Shown here piece by piece: positions 1 through 12,870 of a stretch of DNA of 64,000 nucleotides. Under the pieces are notes generated by a model. The model had not been told where the DNA came from. It did no database searches and was given only the letters and a program-made list of their open reading frames with translations. The stretch covers positions 97,394,501-97,458,500 of the forward strand of contig NC_060213.1 in assembly GCF_021130785.1 (NCBI RefSeq). The letters run 5' to 3'. The position numbers and the translations under genes are program-made. Each line of letters starts with the position of its first letter. The first letter of the stretch is position 1. This stretch comes from Homalodisca vitripennis (taxonomy: Eukaryota > Arthropoda > Insecta > Hemiptera > Cicadellidae).

Positions 1-393
1 TTTCAACGAGTATGCGTTCTAAAACTTTCAATTACTACATTAAACAGATTGGTATCAAAGAATAATACAATGGAAATATTGTATTATCATAAAAACAACT
101 ATGTATTTATAAAAAAAAATATATAATAAAACTGCATCAAGTATGAATACAACTTAAGACTGCTGGATATGTTTAAAATGATTTAATATAACTTCTTTCT
201 GTGCAAATTAAGAAATTATATTACTCTAAACATGTTTATCTAAACATCATATTAGTTTTTTTTTTTCATTTACACTTCATATACAATATAATTACATTAT
301 GTGGCAGCACTGATGAATCTCAAAACATGTTTAGATGCAAACATAGAAAATGAATCATCCAGGAAGACCAACATTTACACTATATTAATAATA
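1..393. other. AT-rich stretch, no gene seen
   Basis: AT-rich DNA with short A and T runs. I see no open frame with family features, no splice-flanked coding segment and no RNA gene. It ends at the TA target site of the MITE that follows. Confidence 0.5.
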
Positions 394-759
394 CAGTAGA
401 ACCCCTCATATCCGGCCTCGGTTTTACCGCACCTCGGTTTTATCCGGCCACTTCCCGGAAGCCAATATCGAAATTTATTTACCACGGCTTGCAGACGCGC
501 AGTTGCACGCACTAGTCTCCCACGACTCTTGCGTTATTTTTGTGTATCTATTTGTTTACATTTTCTTGTGTTGTCCTCAGTTGAGCTAATAGGTTTAACC
601 TGTAAACAGTTCGTTGATTATTTCCAGTGCGGTTAGTACAGTACAGTACAATTGTTTTGTTTCGTCAAGTGCTGTGTACTGTAGGATGGTTTATCCGGCC
701 GAATCGTTATCCGGCCAGGGGCTCGGTCCCGTGGTGGCCGGATATGAGGGGTTCTACTG
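394..759. mobile_element. pogo/Tigger-like MITE (366 bp)
   Basis: The ends are near-perfect inverted repeats. The left end begins CAGTAGAACCCCTCATATCC and the right end is its reverse complement, finishing GGGGTTCTACTG. The element is flanked by TA on both sides (392-393 and 760-761), the target duplication of the Tc1/mariner/pogo superfamily. The CAGT start and GGCCGGATAT subterminal motif resemble Tigger/pogo ends. There is no transposase, so it would have moved with an enzyme supplied elsewhere. The interior is richer in GC than its surroundings. A shorter, decayed relative with the same end motif lies at 15890-16030. Confidence 0.8.
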
Positions 760-2199
760 TATAACAAAATTAGAAAAATTGTAATTCAAATTCAAAGGAG
801 CTACATTGATTAAAATGCTAGAAACATTGTCTGGGGCCTGAAACTAAACTAGGATAGAATTGGTAATCAAATAGTTCTTGTTAAGAAACAGCTTTATTTA
901 GAAAATGATCAAAATCAATATATTTTCTATTAAAGCATTTTGTAATCTAAAAGGAACATAATTAATGAAGGAAACCATATTTATTTTATACATCCACAAC
1001 TATAGTTTTAGTTTGTTTGCATTTTCTTGTCTAATTTGCAGTATATTATATAACAAATGAAAAATCACTACGTATCTACAAACCACATACGGTCAGGTGC
1101 TCTCTTAAGACTAATCTTAAAATTGCCTCTTGAAACAAAACATTATGTACACACCAGTATAACTTAAAATAAAAAAATTGCAGCACCTAAGGAATTAACG
1201 ATAAAAGAAAATATTACACCACAACCAGGCTGAACAATATTTCAATCACTGATACAAAGTTGAAAATTAGTGGAGTTAAAACATGACAGAACAGTTCTGC
1301 TTCAAGAATCAAAACGTACTTCGTAAAGTCTTCAACACCTTTCAACAGATGGAAAATACTTCAAAATCTTAAATCTACCATATAGATAAATGAAAAACCA
1401 ATGAAAACATGAATATTTCCACACAAAAGTAACAGTCATAGTACAATGCACAAATAGATACATTTAAAATCAAAACGTTTCAAAGTTTCTTTATTTGTGC
1501 TACTATTGCTGGTAATTATTAAGAAATAAATACAAATAAGTTGTAATGTTGCATTTAAAAGCGATTAAACCACAGGTTATATTTTATAATAAAATATGTT
1601 CATTAATTTGCAGCAGATATGTCACAATAAACAGAGTCAAAAATCACTGTTATTTTACAACCACAAAACCATTATCCACAACTAAAACATGTGAACAAGG
1701 AAATCTCCTAGTACTTGGAGCAAATTCAGCTATGAAAATCACTGAAATCAGTTATTACACACCTGTCACTTGAAGTATTCCGTGCGTACATTTGAAATTA
1801 AGTGATTATTTTTCATTTAACTGAACTTGGATTTCACAATAAGAACATTTAGATTAAAAGTTAAATTATTAAGTCCCTCTTGGTTTTGAAAGAACTCAAA
1901 ATTAAAAGTAAAAATAAAATTCAAAATTTTAAATCTGTTTTATATGACAAGAAAATCACAAAATAAACAAATTTGAAAAAATGTTCACTCATATAATTTT
2001 TTATTATGTGACACAGAAGACATGTCCTCAAGTTACTTTGTTGGATAGGTTGGCAATAATTTTGTTATGTTCCGTCAGGTTGCCACAGTGTCTATTATGT
2101 CGGTTACAGTCGCAATTGAGTGAAATGTATTTATAAAAACTTCTTTAACTATGTATTGAACTCATTTAGATACAATATTCTGCTTCATATTGTATTGAC
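760..2199. other. AT-rich stretch, no gene seen
   Basis: No recognisable coding segment, RNA gene or bounded repeat. The only sizeable open frame (1546-1773) has AT-driven composition, no family resemblance and no splice context. Confidence 0.45.
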
Positions 2200-2408
2200 G
2201 TGTTGGATCAAGCAACGTCGAGCGTAGCTGCTGCTTGGATGGGTGACCGCTTAGCGATCCTGTCCATGCAAGCAGCCCGCCTGCCCGGCCGTTGGTGGTG
2301 GTTCGGAAGTCACCTTTAAGCCGTTAGTCCCCAGGTTAAGTGTTAGAGAGGGCTTCTTAGCCCTAACTTCGCCTGGTAAAATAAGTCATCTTTACTTTTA
2401 CTTTTATT
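2200..2408 (+). mobile_element. 5S-rRNA-derived SINE
   Basis: The head (about 2204-2255) resembles the 3' half of 5S rRNA. It carries the AAGCAACGTCGAGCG block and, 12 bases on, the CTTGGATGGGTGACCGC block, which correspond to the 5S internal promoter region and loop E/helix IV. The body and tail are unrelated to 5S and end in a (TTTAC/TTTTA)-rich run. The same tail occurs on the opposite strand at 49556-49620 without the 5S head, so the unit is dispersed and is not a lone 5S pseudogene. In known SINE3-type elements, transcription starts from the 5S-like internal promoter and retrotransposition uses a partner LINE. I could not identify the partner here. Confidence 0.72.
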
Positions 2409-3627
2409 GAAATTAACTAATCTGTATACAGTTGTGTTGAGCTGATCTATGCAAAAGTAATCCGTTGTTGTTAAAATTCACAAGGATTTTTACTAAATTA
2501 AAAAATAGAATAAATCATGAAGGATGGAGCCCATGCCGAAATATTTTATTTTAGAAGGAAACATCCTAACTCAATAAAATAAAAAGTTGTTTATTTTCAC
2601 AGACAAAATAGTAGACAAGTCATCTAACTCTCTCAAAACTGTTGAGTGTTCTGCAAAATTAATCAAGCAAAACAAATAGAATTTCTCTGAACAAGGTTAA
2701 TAAGGAGTCTTTGCTTTCTGCTCCGAAACAAACAGCCTTAAATTTCTCAATATCTAAGTTGCTCCAGTGATCAGAGTTCGTCTACAGGAAAGTTGAAATA
2801 GCTTACTCCAACCATCAAAACTAAAAAACTTGTATGAGAGCCAACAAAACACAACTCTGCCTCAGTGACATTCTGTATGCAATTTCAGTTAACTGTCGGG
2901 AACAACTAGGAAATCACTTACAAAGCAACATTACAACCATATTATGTATTACACATGTACAAGATAACAAATTTACCAGCAGTAAATGTTTTTGAACTAA
3001 AACGAACAACATAATCCACAAGCAACATAATAATGATATTGGTTTGGAATCAGTCAAACAGTTAAATCTACTCCACCAGAACGATTTATCTTAGTTTTTA
3101 CTCTTATTTAATTGTACAACCGCATATTTTTCTAATAATATATTTGTAAAATTATAATACAAATCAACATGTATATATCTGCAACGGTACAGCTCATCAA
3201 CATTGTGAATTTTCCCTTTTCATTAAAAAGGAAAATTTTCAAGAAATGTAATTATTTCCACTTAACAACACGTTTATCTTGTTAATGACTAATCCCAATT
3301 ACCTGAGGTTTTTAGAGCTTTCACTTTGAGAGAAACCAAAATCCCCCCATGGAATTGTTCCCAAAAAGACGATGGGCATTCATCGTGTACAATCCATACG
3401 ATCATGCTGTATAAAAGTTAAATGGAATGATATACGGTGAAATCTGAATTCGATCCTTCACCAGAACATGTATAAATGCAGTATGAGCAGTTGATTATTA
3501 TAGAGAAAATTAAAAATAATCTTTGATTCATTTAGTAGTATACATCTGTTAGCAAAACAAAAATTTCAGATAAAATAAAAATTAAGTTGTTAATTGTGTT
3601 AGTTAATTTTAAAAATCCTGTCTTACA
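2409..3627. other. AT-rich stretch, no gene seen
   Basis: Nothing recognisable on either strand: no coding segment, RNA gene or bounded repeat. Confidence 0.4.
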
Positions 3628-3778
3628 TGAGGTACGATTTGTTTATTTCATCCAGATTTTAGTTAAGTGTTAGATTAGTTATCCACCTCAGAAGAGATCA
3701 GATTACAGATCTTGAAAGTAGTGTTATTGATTTCTTATATCACTGAACAATTGAAAGAGTAAATAAAAATCCTGTTAA
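3628..3778 (+). repeat. dispersed repeat, copy A (~150 bp)
   Basis: This stretch matches 49636-49791 on the same strand, 46 kb away. Shared blocks include GATTTGTTTATTT near the start, GATCAGATT in the middle, AGTGTTA followed by TTGATTT or CTGATTT, CACTGAAC, and AAAATCCTGTT at the end. The copies are clearly homologous but have many substitutions and small indels. Its tail-like character suggests the 3' end of a retroelement, possibly LINE or Penelope-like, but no coding part is attached. That family guess is an inference. Confidence 0.55.
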
Positions 3779-6700
3779 CTTAAGTTAAATTAGGGTTTTA
3801 CTTATATTTGAACTAAATTTACCTATGTCAGTAGCAGTTATTAATTTGGAGTCATACTCTTTGCAGAGTATAAAGTAATAGATACTTTTCTATTACTGAT
3901 CTCAGTATTAAGTGGAGGTAGGGCAACTCCTTTTCCCATCATGTTATTCAACTCTTTTACAGCATAATTCTTGATAGTCATGAACAAAATCCTCAGCAAC
4001 ACACTTAACGAGTGATTTCTTTCAACAGTTCCAAGTAAGTGGTAATTTATTAACTCCAGGAGGCAATTTATAGATGAATATTTAAAATAATTTCCAACAG
4101 ATTTTCTGACATGTGTTTTATATTGTGTACCTTTACCAGTGCTCCGTTTACGCAAGTCTTTGCACAGGATCCGACAAGGTCAGTTAAGAAAAGATTTTCA
4201 TTGCATTGTATCGTGTCTATTGATGTCTGTATGTATCAATTTATTTTATTGACAACTCTGGAAGTTTAAGTGTTTCTAAATGCTTGAGACAATCACCGTT
4301 TTTAAACTTCAAATATTTAAACCTGAGGTTAACACATTTTTTTCTCAATGTAATAGAGTCAATTCTGATGATGTTGAATGGAAGGGAATATGGAAGCAGA
4401 AAAGATAAGACTTGGATTTGACTGATACAGTAGCGAAAGAATAATAAGCCATTCAGATAAGATTTAGTAAAATAATGAATATCTATAATAATCAAAATAA
4501 TCTATATTTTGGCCTTATTAAGTTGAAAACTAAGGATTTAGGTACTATATTCATATTGTTTTATGAACAATTGAACATTCAACAATATTGTGTATTATTA
4601 ATTTGTAAAAAGCCTTCTCAGTGGTAAAACCAAATTTGAAAAAAAAAAAAAAAAAAAATAGGGAAAGTGTTTTTGAACAAACTTGGCAACAAAGTATTAC
4701 ACAAGATACACTAGTTTCAGTTTGACATTCAACTTCAGCAACTTTTTATAAAATCAATACATTCCACTATTATGATAAAACAATGGATCTCATAAATAAC
4801 ATTTACAACACAAAATGACAATACCTTTAAAAGAGGTAATATTTTTTTTAATACTAGTGATACATTTATAATATAAAATCCAGCGAAATACCTAATTGAT
4901 AAAACCTTCAACACTAAAATTTTCAAATTCCAAATAATCCTTCCTAACAAAACATTGTCTGCCAACAAGAACATATAACTTTTATAATAATGTTCAGGAA
5001 TTAAAAAATAATGAAGTATGAAATAATTAAAAACACCCACTACTTAACTATTCTATAGTAAAACACAACTTTTTTAAGATTATCAAATTTATAAATTTAA
5101 TACAATTGACAATTTGAGATAAAAAATTACTCACCCCGGTGTAATAATTGCATAACTGTGTCAGTTTCACCAATTAATGTTTTTGCTATAAAAAATTTGC
5201 AGAGTAAAAAACATTATTTTACAAAAAATATCAGAATTTGTATGAAATTATAATATATATTACAATATAGGCGTCTTTAATCACAAACCTTCATACAGGT
5301 TATGTAAAATCCTAAAGGGTGCAATCAAAAGGGTATATCTTGTAAGTGGAATGATTGTTTATTTTTAACCCTTTGAACATCAAAGTTTAAATATTGTTTT
5401 ACTAGTACTGTACCAAGACAATTTTAGCTCGTAAATGAGAAACCCTAAGTCTTTTATGCAAGAATTTGTTAAAAAAATTTTCAGCTGCCTAAGGTTCAAT
5501 TTTATTGCTATATCAAAATGTACCGGATTAAACGCTCTGCAAAACTAAAATCATTCCTTTAAAATGTTTACTATTTGGTTATAAACAAAATAAAAATAAA
5601 CTATACAACATTTCGATTTAACAATATTTTATAAATAAAATGAAATAAAATTTGAATGTATAAAATCATTTTTTTAAATATTACATGTCATCTTGTAAGT
5701 ACACAAACATAGTTCTTCTGGCTCAGTCAGAAGAAGTAAGGTAGATTTTGTGACATCTCATTGGATTTATATATATATATATAATTGATATCAGAAAACC
5801 ATTTGAGATGCAAAAAATGTTTAGAAAATGTTCTAAGCATTCCAGAACAGTTTGAGTTTTTGCTCTAGGTTCACAAATAACGAATTTGTGCCATATTGAA
5901 ATTAAATGGCATACCAGGCTGGCCAACATTAGCTGATACATTCTTAAGGACATATATTTGAACGGGGGGGGGGGGGGTGTAAGTTTGTAACTTTTGATTA
6001 GTGCTACTACCATGAAAGCTTGAGGGGGCGGGATCTGAAACCAAATTAAAAAAATTTTGTGTATGAACAGATTTGTATGTTGCTACGCATAGCTGAAATT
6101 TGTTAAGTTAGCCACCAGCTGAGGCAACTGACAAACTATCATTGCTGCAAAGATATAACAAAACGAAATAGAAGGCCAAAGACAACTAAACATTGTTGCT
6201 GTTTTATCCATTATAACATACACTACTCCAAACAGTTGATAGATATAGTATATATATCAGTTTTGTAAATAGCATTATTAAAATAGTTGTGGTGACAAAA
6301 TTGTTGGCTGGGATTTTTCACAAGCTGCGGCAGTGAAAAAAATTAGTTACTGTGGATTTCTTATACATTTGTTTGGCACTGATAAAATTAATGCCTAAGG
6401 TACAAATGGTTTAAAAGATATGGTTCTGTCATTTATACAAATATAACACATAATTAACATTATTAAAAAAAATTGATATTTTACAATATTATAAAGTAAC
6501 ATCTTAAAAAAACATATTCTTCAACACAAATTAATTTAACATTAACCAAATATTTCCATTTGACTGATTCCAACCACACAGTAGTTGCTTGCTGCGTCCG
6601 ACAATATCCTAAAACAGATGTTCTCGTAACAAAGGTACTAGTAAATCTCTCACTAAGAGTCAACTATCTAGTATAGACAGAACTGTCGACTATTATCGAC

Positions 6701-9649
6701 TGGTGACGTTGGCCGCACTGGCCAGATCCACGCGAGATCATTTACACGGACTTTCCCACTTAGGCCAAGTCAACATGCACTCACATCAGATACACATTCA
6801 AACTCTCTTCCCTGATGCCAGAATAAAACCTAAATTTTATATTTACACTGTATTCAATTATGTAAAATGTATTTTGTAAAGAGAGGATTTAAAAACTTTT
6901 GTTTGATAAACCAAACTGAACACACAATTATGACTAGGAGTAATATAAAATTTCAATTAAACGTTTGAAGTCACAAATTTGGTTACCAAAAGCACTGTAG
7001 TAAAACAGAATGCTGAGTCAGCATTTATTTTAGGCTTCAACACAATATCATAATTCTGATTCATAGTCACTTTACCAGATAGTACTGTAAGATTATGACT
7101 TCAATTACAGATAATACAAAATAACTAATTGTAAATACAGTTGAGTGCTATTACACCTAAATAACTTGAACACTTCCCTGTTTGGACAATTGATTTTTTG
7201 ATTCACTGAAATAACAAGAGAAATCAAGTAAAAACAATAAATATAAGTAGTCAAGTCCTTTTAATTAGAAGTCCGAGCACAGACAGAGCATGAATAATTA
7301 CCATGACATATAACAATTTGTACCTGTGCATACTTTTTTTGTTTTATTGAACTGACTCTTTCAAACCACTACAAACAGTAGGTCAAAAACTCCTATATTG
7401 ATTTGGTACAAAGTTTCTTGGCACCGAAGACTCCTTTGCCGCAGTGAAAATATAAATGCATCTGAATCATAAGTAGCAGAAGCTTAGTTTGTATTCCGAT
7501 TACTAAAAACATTTTTCTTCATCATTTCCATGTTACAAGTTGGCCAAGGAGGATATGCTTTTGGAAAATGTATTGAACAATGTTAATTGGCACCAGAGGT
7601 ACAGTCAGAAATGTAAGCCATACTTAAAAAGGCTTGAACTATATGTATGTATTCTGTCAGGTCCTTCATTCTCTGACGCATCAGTTTATTTTTTGCTACA
7701 GATAAGATTGAGGCAATTTTCCATTGCATCGATGACACCAAACACATCCCCAAGGCTGCATTAACCATTTTAAAACTGCCAGTACCTCATACTATACTTG
7801 TAGAAGTTTGATTTGTTATCAAGGCCCACTTAGAGAAAATTCTGGGCTATTTTGAGATTTAATTGTCAGCACTATTTTCCTTATAAAAAGGTCCACTCAT
7901 CTTACAACAGGTTTGTCAATTTCACGAATTATACAGACTCATAAATATTTTGTTGCAGATGACAGACAGCAACTCTAAACTGTAAACTTTGTAGAGAAAA
8001 GAAATGTAAAGGAAAAACATCCATTATCCAGTCTGTCAGAGGAACTCCTCTGCCAATTACACATCCTGCGGAGCATTTTAATTTTGGTTGCTTGACTGGT
8101 GGGAGCTGGGCAAAGTTATAAAAAGAAAATAAACGCTCAATTAATTTCTTTTCCTATCTCTTATTGCTTCTTATCCAACCTAAAAGCAGGTTTCAAAAGT
8201 ACACAAAAGGTCCAAACTGACTCCGATGCTATTCAGAAGTTACGCAATCAACAACTTTTGACTTCTTCTTCCAGCTCCTTAATAACATTAAAATTTTTCT
8301 GGTCTTACCTCTACAAGAGGATTTGGTGATTCCAACTTTGCTTTCTAGATTAGTGGATGGAACAGAACCACCTGTTTTTGTATTGTATGATCTAATCTGT
8401 TGAGTCAGCTATCGTTTGTCAAATATCACTAGTATTTTGGAGTTAGCTCCTTTATAAATTAGTGTTATATGCTTCAAGGGATTAGACATTTTTAATTCTT
8501 GTGATTCGGAGAGCTGAGAGCTCCAGATAGCTAAAAATAGCCCATTTTCTTGCTGTCATAGAGGCAGAATGGTGTTTGTTTTATTTTCCATACAGACCCA
8601 TGTCCCTCTATTTTAATCATTAATTTGTACATTTGAACCCTTCTAAATCAGCGAAATCCCTCACTGATTTACACAACCACCGATACTAACATTATTAATT
8701 GATTAGGTAAGATTCTGGACTTTGGACAAGTTGAACTCTACTGCAGCTCAATTAACTGATCAAAATCAAAATCAGGACTACACTCTGTCAACAAACCATA
8801 AAGGATTTTGTTTAAATCTACAATACTCACTTAAAGTTAACTAAATAAATACTAATTTTCATTACATAATATCAAACATTACACATTCTGTTATATAATG
8901 TTTACTTAATGATAGAAATGAACTTTCAGTACATAAATCTTGTTGTATTGAAAACAACACATTCAAAATGTTAAGTAATTGTAAAATATGACTAAACTCT
9001 GAGAAAAAAAATCTGAGAGTATGATATTTGTTATTCAAATACACAAAATAATTTATTATTATACACTAACAGTGTTTTTTAAACAAAACAAAAATAGTTT
9101 TAATTACAATAGCCTATTATACAGCACTTATTTACTTAACACAATCCTATTCAAAATCAGACTGGAAGTCTATGCCATGATGTTCTGTAGAAACTAGTAA
9201 ATTTTGTTTATAACAATATTATACTTCTTTGTCCATTACAAACTTAAGCAAATGATACATTTGCTGGGTCAACTTTTATCTCTCAACCGATATCTAAGTT
9301 ATATTAACAAAAAGCAGTGTCTACATTAAAACAATAAAAAAGGATAAAACAATATTTCTCCTAATGTAGTATAATTTTTGCTCAGCCAAATCTCAAGCCA
9401 AACAGAATTTATAAGGAACTTATCTTAATTCTTAAGAACGAAATTATTATGACGAACTTTGTAGTACCCATCTGGAATACTACTAAATGTATTACGAAAC
9501 ACTCAAACTTCACAGTGTTGTACTCACGAGTACAGTTAATCGTTGAAACTATTGACAAAAACCGATTTGAGTCTGTCTTCAAGCCAAAGTCAAAACTATC
9601 CTACTACATACAACTATTACGTACTGATAAAAAACAACATTAAATAATA
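3779..9649. other. Long AT-rich stretch, no gene seen; simple repeats
   Basis: I find no conserved coding segment. It contains a 20-base A run at 4639-4658, which could be a retroposon poly(A) tail or a simple repeat, a short TA run at 5768-5783 and a G run at 5964-5977. A GC-richer patch at about 6660-6790 and a patch around 7440-8100 are not identifiable. Minus-strand frames such as 3841-4155 and 5723-6013 look like chance openings. Confidence 0.4.
5964..5977. repeat. poly-G tract (14 G)
   Basis: An uninterrupted run of 14 G on the plus strand, unusual in DNA that is about 70% AT. It is a homopolymer microsatellite whose length is likely to be unstable or misread. It could fold into G-rich structures, but nothing around it suggests a function. 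Confidence 0.85.
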
Positions 9650-9885
9650 TTATACACATGGGTTACATATTGTACAACAGGATTGGTGTATCGAGTCCAG
9701 GCAGGTTATGTACAACAGTTGCGGTCCCACCGGTTCTGACATCAACAGTGTAAAAAACTTAACCCTAGTGATGATGTGCTGGGTTTGTACGTTCTGGCCA
9801 GTACGCGAGCGCACACACGCGTCAGAGCTACGGCAGAGCCCTTCCGCTCCGAACATCTGCCACGCTACCTGTAACAGCAACAAAC
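9650..9885 (-). other. Exon-like GC-richer block, unidentified
   Basis: This block is much richer in GC and CpG than its surroundings. On the minus strand it opens with a good splice-acceptor context, a pyrimidine-rich run ending TTGCTGTTACAG. The frame after the acceptor is open for 77 codons (9883-9650), cysteine-rich and not recognisable to me. The block lies about 2.8 kb past the Dullard stop on the same strand. It could be a 3' UTR exon, an exon of an unannotated downstream gene, or part of a repeat. Evidence for coding is weak. Confidence 0.25.
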
Positions 9886-12724
9886 AATTTTACTATTGAC
9901 ATATACAATTTATAAAAAAGTAGCATACATGAACTGATACAAGAGAGTATTGGAAAACACGGCAGGACATAACGATAGCGTTACCACGCATACGGACGGA
10001 GTGGCCTTTGACTCTAAAACCAATACAGTTTTTCCCTGGACTAAGAGGGACCTATATTCAAAGTTTCAAGTTTCTAGGACCTTACTATCAAGAGTTATTA
10101 CATAGACAAACAGACAACATCACTATTTCAAGAAGATCCTGTTGGGTCCTTCATAATAACAATAGGGAACATTTTACTCTAAATTTGTAGTTTATATTAA
10201 CATACAGTTCAATCAAACCAGAATATTCTAGAACTCATCCTTAAACCAACGCTTCCTTTTCTTCTACAATTCTACTCTGATCTGCACCCTCCTCTTGAGA
10301 TTAGCACCTGTATAATATTTACACTACCTAATACATTATTTGTTTAAGCTAGTTTATATTTATGTCATATCATTAAATTGTGTTATATATAAGTTTGTTT
10401 TACATTTACTGGCCACATATAGGTATAAGCGAGAGCTGTTAGCAATCGTTACTCCCTCTTCCAATTGGTTCAGAGAAAACACACCAGGTAGCGTCGTCCC
10501 CTGGCAAAGTTAGTGCCACCACGCTGTGTGGCAGATAAAGAAAAGTCTGGTGATTTTGACAGTCCTGTAGTACATCAATCTTTAACCTCTTTCCTGTGGA
10601 TAGCTTCTTCCCTCCTATACACAAATTGTTCTTAAATTAGTCTTGTTTTATTTAATTGTGTCCAGGCAGCTCTTAGTCTATCTAGCCTGTCAGTCATCCA
10701 TACCTTAATTCTATCTCGTTCTAGTTTTATTGTCTGGTAACCTATTTGTAATATAGTCCATTTTATCCTTTTCCAAACCCGATACTTTATTAACTTTCCT
10801 CCCCACAAATCATTTGGTTCTATGAGATCCAGATCCATCTATCTACAACTCAGCACCCATAATGTCAATTAGCTGTAGAATGTTCTGACTTTAAATACTG
10901 CCACTTTCCATCTAAGTATCATTATTTAAGTATACTGCTTTCACCTAGCAGTATGGCAAAGCACACATGCTTCTCTAAACTGTAATTGAGGTTTACATTT
11001 TTTTTCTGAGCAATTATTATGTCTTTGAGGGATAATATATCCATGAAAAGGAGAAAATGTTCCATGTACGCTAAGTGTTACGAGTCAACTTGATCACTTT
11101 GCTTATATGGATGCGTTGTGTCCATGGAAATTTTAAACGGTCTGGAGTTAGAGAAGACAATACAGTGTATTTTGACCTTAGAGTAATGGTAAAAATAGAA
11201 CTGAACTGATGGATGCATTCTAAAAATGTTGAAAGTCTTGAGGTCTACACTGACCAACCTCTAGAAATATATAAACCAACCTTGGCAAAGATTTGTAGTC
11301 ATAACCTTCGGTTTCAGCTGTCAACACTGATGACAGAGTTCAGCTGACACAACTGTGCTGTTATCAAAGTTTGGAGTACTTTGCTTCCTTAAATCAATGT
11401 TTTGTAAATGCATTTCTGTTGTAGCTTTGCCACAACCAAAATTGTGCCAAAAGTATTTGGAGATTTTGTGTTCAGTTTCATTTGATAGAGTTTACCACCT
11501 CATCTCTTCATATAAGTACAGCTTTAAGGGACTGTCTATGGCTGCCACAAATGTGACCATTTTTGCAACGGCTGATTGAGCATAAAGGTTAAATTGATAG
11601 TATCTACCTTGACTTTCAAAGGGCTTGGAAAGCCATCATACCATTTTCTAGCTTTTGATTTTTTTCTTACAAGATGGATCAAATCCTACCTTTTAGGACG
11701 TACAATTATAGTTAATTATAGTTAGATCAGCCATTTGATCTGCTATGTAGGATTGTCTAAAATCATCTCATACTCCCGAACCTCATTAAAAGGTGGCAAT
11801 TGTAGTTGTAAACCTTCAATTGCAGAACAAATCTGTGATGTTCAGATATGTACACCACAAAATCCTTTACTATTTTCATGAGACTGGTGGTAGTTGGATT
11901 GAGAGAAACAAAATTGTATAGGATCTTGGTGTTCTTAGTTTTCAAGTTGATTTATGGGCATGTAAGCTTGAATTGTGTTAATGGATCACCCAATTTATTG
12001 AAAACAAAGGTTCTTGAATAAAACTTGACATATATCTTGAATAGTGAGCGAGGTTACATAGATATAGTAATTACTGAGGCTGTGCATAGAACATTTCTGG
12101 TGTGAATACTCGTTAAAACTGAATACCAATAGGACTTTAAAGCTTGACAATTTTCCCCTGTTTTAATAAATACCCTGTTGTTTTTAAAACAAACTAACAA
12201 TAACTCGCTTTGTAATCATATCATAACTTTCATGATGAGAATGGGAACTATATTTCTAATTGTGAGGCAAAGTTGGCCTAACAAATGTATTAGTTTTTTT
12301 TTTTTTTAGAAAATCAAGATATTGTCTGCAAAACATTTGAATCAAATAATTAAGATTCATTCCATCTAGGAAATTCTTTCAAGTATGGATTAAATGATTA
12401 TTTATTGTACTGCTTCATTAGTGTACTGTAATGATTTAATAATTTTAAACTTATCTTCATGTTGTATGGTAATATTCTATCCTTATATTAAGTATTTTTC
12501 ATATCAAAATTTGTTATTTTCTGGAAAGTCTTTTAACATAGCCTTTTTGTTCTCTAATTCCTGTTGGTTACACTAATGCGAGCATTCACTTATGATCAAC
12601 TCACAAGCAAGAGATCATTTACTAGTATACCATAATCAATAATACAATTTCTATGTTAGAAAATCCAAATACTCTGCTCTAAATGCGCTTTAAGAGAGAG
12701 GAACTTGGACTCACATGTATGATG
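9886..12724. other. Region 3' of Dullard, no gene recognised
   Basis: The part next to 12724 must contain the Dullard 3' UTR. Beyond that I recognise nothing. Minus-strand frames at 10439-10624 and 10632-10838 have more balanced codon composition than most of the window but match no family I know. The region 10950-12200 reads on the minus strand as many short broken frames and may be a decayed transposon; I cannot name it. Confidence 0.4.
12401..12406 (-). terminator. Candidate Dullard poly(A) signal (AATAAA)
   Basis: Read on the minus strand this is AATAAA, about 320 nt past the stop codon, a plausible short 3' UTR. In such AT-rich sequence the hexamer is frequent by chance, so this is only the nearest reasonable candidate. 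Confidence 0.22.
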
Positions 12725-12870
12725 CTACCAGAGCCTGTGCAAGTGCAGGTTTCGACTGAGCACTGAGCGCACGTCCTGAGTGAACCTGAGCGCATCCAGC
12801 ATTGGCAGCAGGTTAAGCAGTGCCGTGTCCATAGGATCACTGAACCAGGACTTTATTGGAATTGCATTAT
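12725..12870 (-). CDS. CTDNEP1: Dullard exon 6 (residues 197-243 and stop)
   Basis: 146 nt, acceptor CTCTATTGCAG|ATAATG. It encodes the conserved C-terminal stretch [20 protein letters not shown] followed by [27 protein letters not shown] and a TAG stop at 12727-12725. The HLHRLW ending is characteristic of insect Dullard. This coding end was absent from simple open-frame lists because the exon is short. Confidence 0.95.

Noticed and set aside
2200..2260. A functional 5S rRNA gene
   Set aside because: Only the 3' half resembles 5S rRNA and it is fused to a SINE body and tail.
7583..7768. 61-codon minus-strand frame
   Set aside because: Some protein-like composition, but no recognisable domain, no splice context and stops on either side.
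10439..10838. Two adjacent minus-strand frames with balanced composition
   Set aside because: No family recognised and no splice sites linking them to a gene; not strong enough to call.
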